From: Ramlibacter sp.
Lineage (GTDB): Bacteria > Pseudomonadota > Gammaproteobacteria > Burkholderiales > Burkholderiaceae_C
Length of the DNA: 55,647 nt
Reading direction: 5' to 3'
NCBI RefSeq assembly: GCF_028291745.1
Contig: NZ_JAQGNQ010000137.1
Span: forward strand, 1-55,647
The position numbers and the translations under genes are program-made. Of the stretch, positions 54,807 through 55,647 are shown piece by piece. Numbering within the stretch: the first letter of the stretch is position 1; every line of letters starts with the position of its first letter. The notes beneath the pieces were generated by a model. That model did not search any database. It was not told where the DNA came from and was given only the letters and a program-made list of their open reading frames with translations.

Positions 54807-55388
54807 CTATTCGGCCGCCGCCTGCGCAGCCGGCGCCATCAGCACCCGCCGCGCGCCATCGAAGCGCGAAGACCAGTAGGGAATGCCCATGTCCTCCACC
54901 CGCACTTGCGCACCCGGCTTGGGCGAGTGGATGAACTTGTTGTTGCCGACGTAGATGCCCACGTGGCTGAAGGCGCGCTTGAGCGTGTTGAAGAACACCA
55001 GGTCGCCCGGCTGCAATTCGCCCCGCTCGATCTTCGCGGTGGCGGCCGCCTGTTCGTTGGCGCGCCGCGGCAGGATCAGGCCGACGGTCTGCTGGTACAT
55101 GGCCCGCACGAACCCGCTGCAGTCAAAGCCCGTCTCGACCGAATTGCCGCCCCTGCGATAGGGCACGCCCAGGAAGCCCATGGCGTTGACCACCAGCTCG
55201 GAGGTCTTGAGCGCGACGTGGCTGGCGCCTTCGGCGACGCGGCCCGCCATGTTCACGCGGACTTCCTCGAGCCGCTGGACCAGGCGCTTTTCGACCAGCA
55301 GGTTACCGAGTTCGTCGTCAGGAGCGGGCGCCGCGTGCGCCACCGCGGACGCAGCAGCCAGCATCGTGAAGCTGAGCCAGCGAATCAT
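54807..55388 (-). CDS. NlpC/P60 family peptidoglycan endopeptidase (C40)
   Basis: 193 aa. A signal peptide (LSFTMLAAASAVAHA) is followed by a helical linker and an NlpC/P60 domain with C90 (FDCSGFV), H142 (SHVGIYV) and H154. It should cut the D-gamma-glutamyl-diaminopimelate link in peptidoglycan in the periplasm. Gene context gives no partner; a stand-alone unit. Confidence 0.93.
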   Translation of the reverse strand: MIRWLSFTMLAAASAVAHAAPAPDDELGNLLVEKRLVQRLEEVRVNMAGRVAEGASHVALKTSELVVNAMGFLGVPYRRGGNSVETGFDCSGFVRAMYQQTVGLILPRRANEQAAATAKIERGELQPGDLVFFNTLKRAFSHVGIYVGNNKFIHSPKPGAQVRVEDMGIPYWSSRFDGARRVLMAPAAQAAAE

Positions 55389-55572
55389 GGGCGCGCAGGT
55401 TAGCGTCCGGCGACGCCGGTCGTCAAGCGAAGAGTTCATGCACGTTTCTTGTTGCCATCGAAATGCGAGCGGCGCGGGAGGGCGCGGGGACAGCGTCCCA
55501 CAAGCTCAGCAATTTTCGAACCAGCCCACAGTGCCGGCTCTGGGGCCGGTCGCTGCAGTGGCGGCCCGCATT

Positions 55573-55646
55573 GTAGGCTGGGCTGCCGCAGGCACCCCAG
55601 CGTTTGCCGGCCGGATCGCTGGGGTGCCTGCGGCAGCCCAGCCTAC
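55573..55646. repeat. Perfect 30-bp inverted repeat at the window end
   Basis: Arms 55573-55602 and 55617-55646 are perfect reverse complements (GTAGGCTGGGCTGCCGCAGG and onward) around a 14-nt loop. GTAGGCTGGGCT is typical of intergenic repeats in several proteobacteria. The stretch 55389-55572 holds no gene I can support. The element may extend past the window. Confidence 0.85.
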
Positions 55647-55647
55647 G

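Overview
The window is high-GC DNA from what looks like a betaproteobacterium of the order Burkholderiales, most like the Comamonadaceae (Ramlibacter/Variovorax type). This is inferred from five Bug/TctC-type solute receptors, a lipoyl-domain-bearing LpdA in an aceE-aceF-lpdA locus, and several dispersed palindromic repeats typical of that order. No tRNA, rRNA, CRISPR array, transposase or phage gene was seen.

Layout. (1) 325-17055 is a catabolic region for an aromatic or acidic substrate. A leftward operon (LigB-type ring-cleavage dioxygenase, phthalate-dioxygenase-type reductase, IclR regulator, carboxylesterase) diverges at about 4.74 kb from a rightward, tightly overlapping operon: RmlC-like epimerase, three tandem Bug receptors, flavin-binding PNPOx-like protein, Rieske oxygenase, enolase-superfamily enzyme, D-2-hydroxyacid dehydrogenase and a fourth Bug. 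A second leftward operon (Bug, HpaI-type aldolase, second Rieske oxygenase) diverges from a LysR regulator. (2) 18070-19777 holds a BKACE beta-keto acid cleavage enzyme and a short-chain dehydrogenase. (3) 19880-29306 is an envelope block: a hydrolase-like membrane protein, two paralogous lytic-transglycosylase-like proteins, a QseBC-like two-component system, a DegP/HtrA protease and a PBP7-type D,D-endopeptidase. (4) 29335-39460 is mostly housekeeping: N-formylglutamate amidohydrolase, an LhgO-like FAD oxidase, a sorbosone-dehydrogenase-like protein, pyrD, rpiA, a glutaredoxin-like protein, oligopeptidase A and folD. (5) 38834-49217 is the pyruvate dehydrogenase locus: a FixL/FixJ-type two-component system divergent from aceE-aceF, then a proteasome-like Ntn hydrolase (probable BPH), then lpdA. 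aceF carries an in-frame TGA. (6) 49249-54532, leftward, couples a Tat-exported molybdenum hydroxylase pair (iorAB-like) to soxX, a SoxY-like protein with an AACIE arm, soxZ, soxA and a pilin-like gene. (7) 54807-55388 is an NlpC/P60 peptidase.

The most notable features are outside the ordinary gene content. At least six palindromic repeat families occur. Two of them are read in frame inside protein linkers of AceF and LpdA, and one also supplies the N-terminus of the SoxY-like protein. The aceF stop codon lies inside one of these repeats and differs by one base from the sense codon at the matching position of the lpdA copy. Other leads are the iorAB-soxXYZA operon, the proteasome homologue inside the PDH locus, and the three atypical Bug receptors that lack the family's usual ligand loop.
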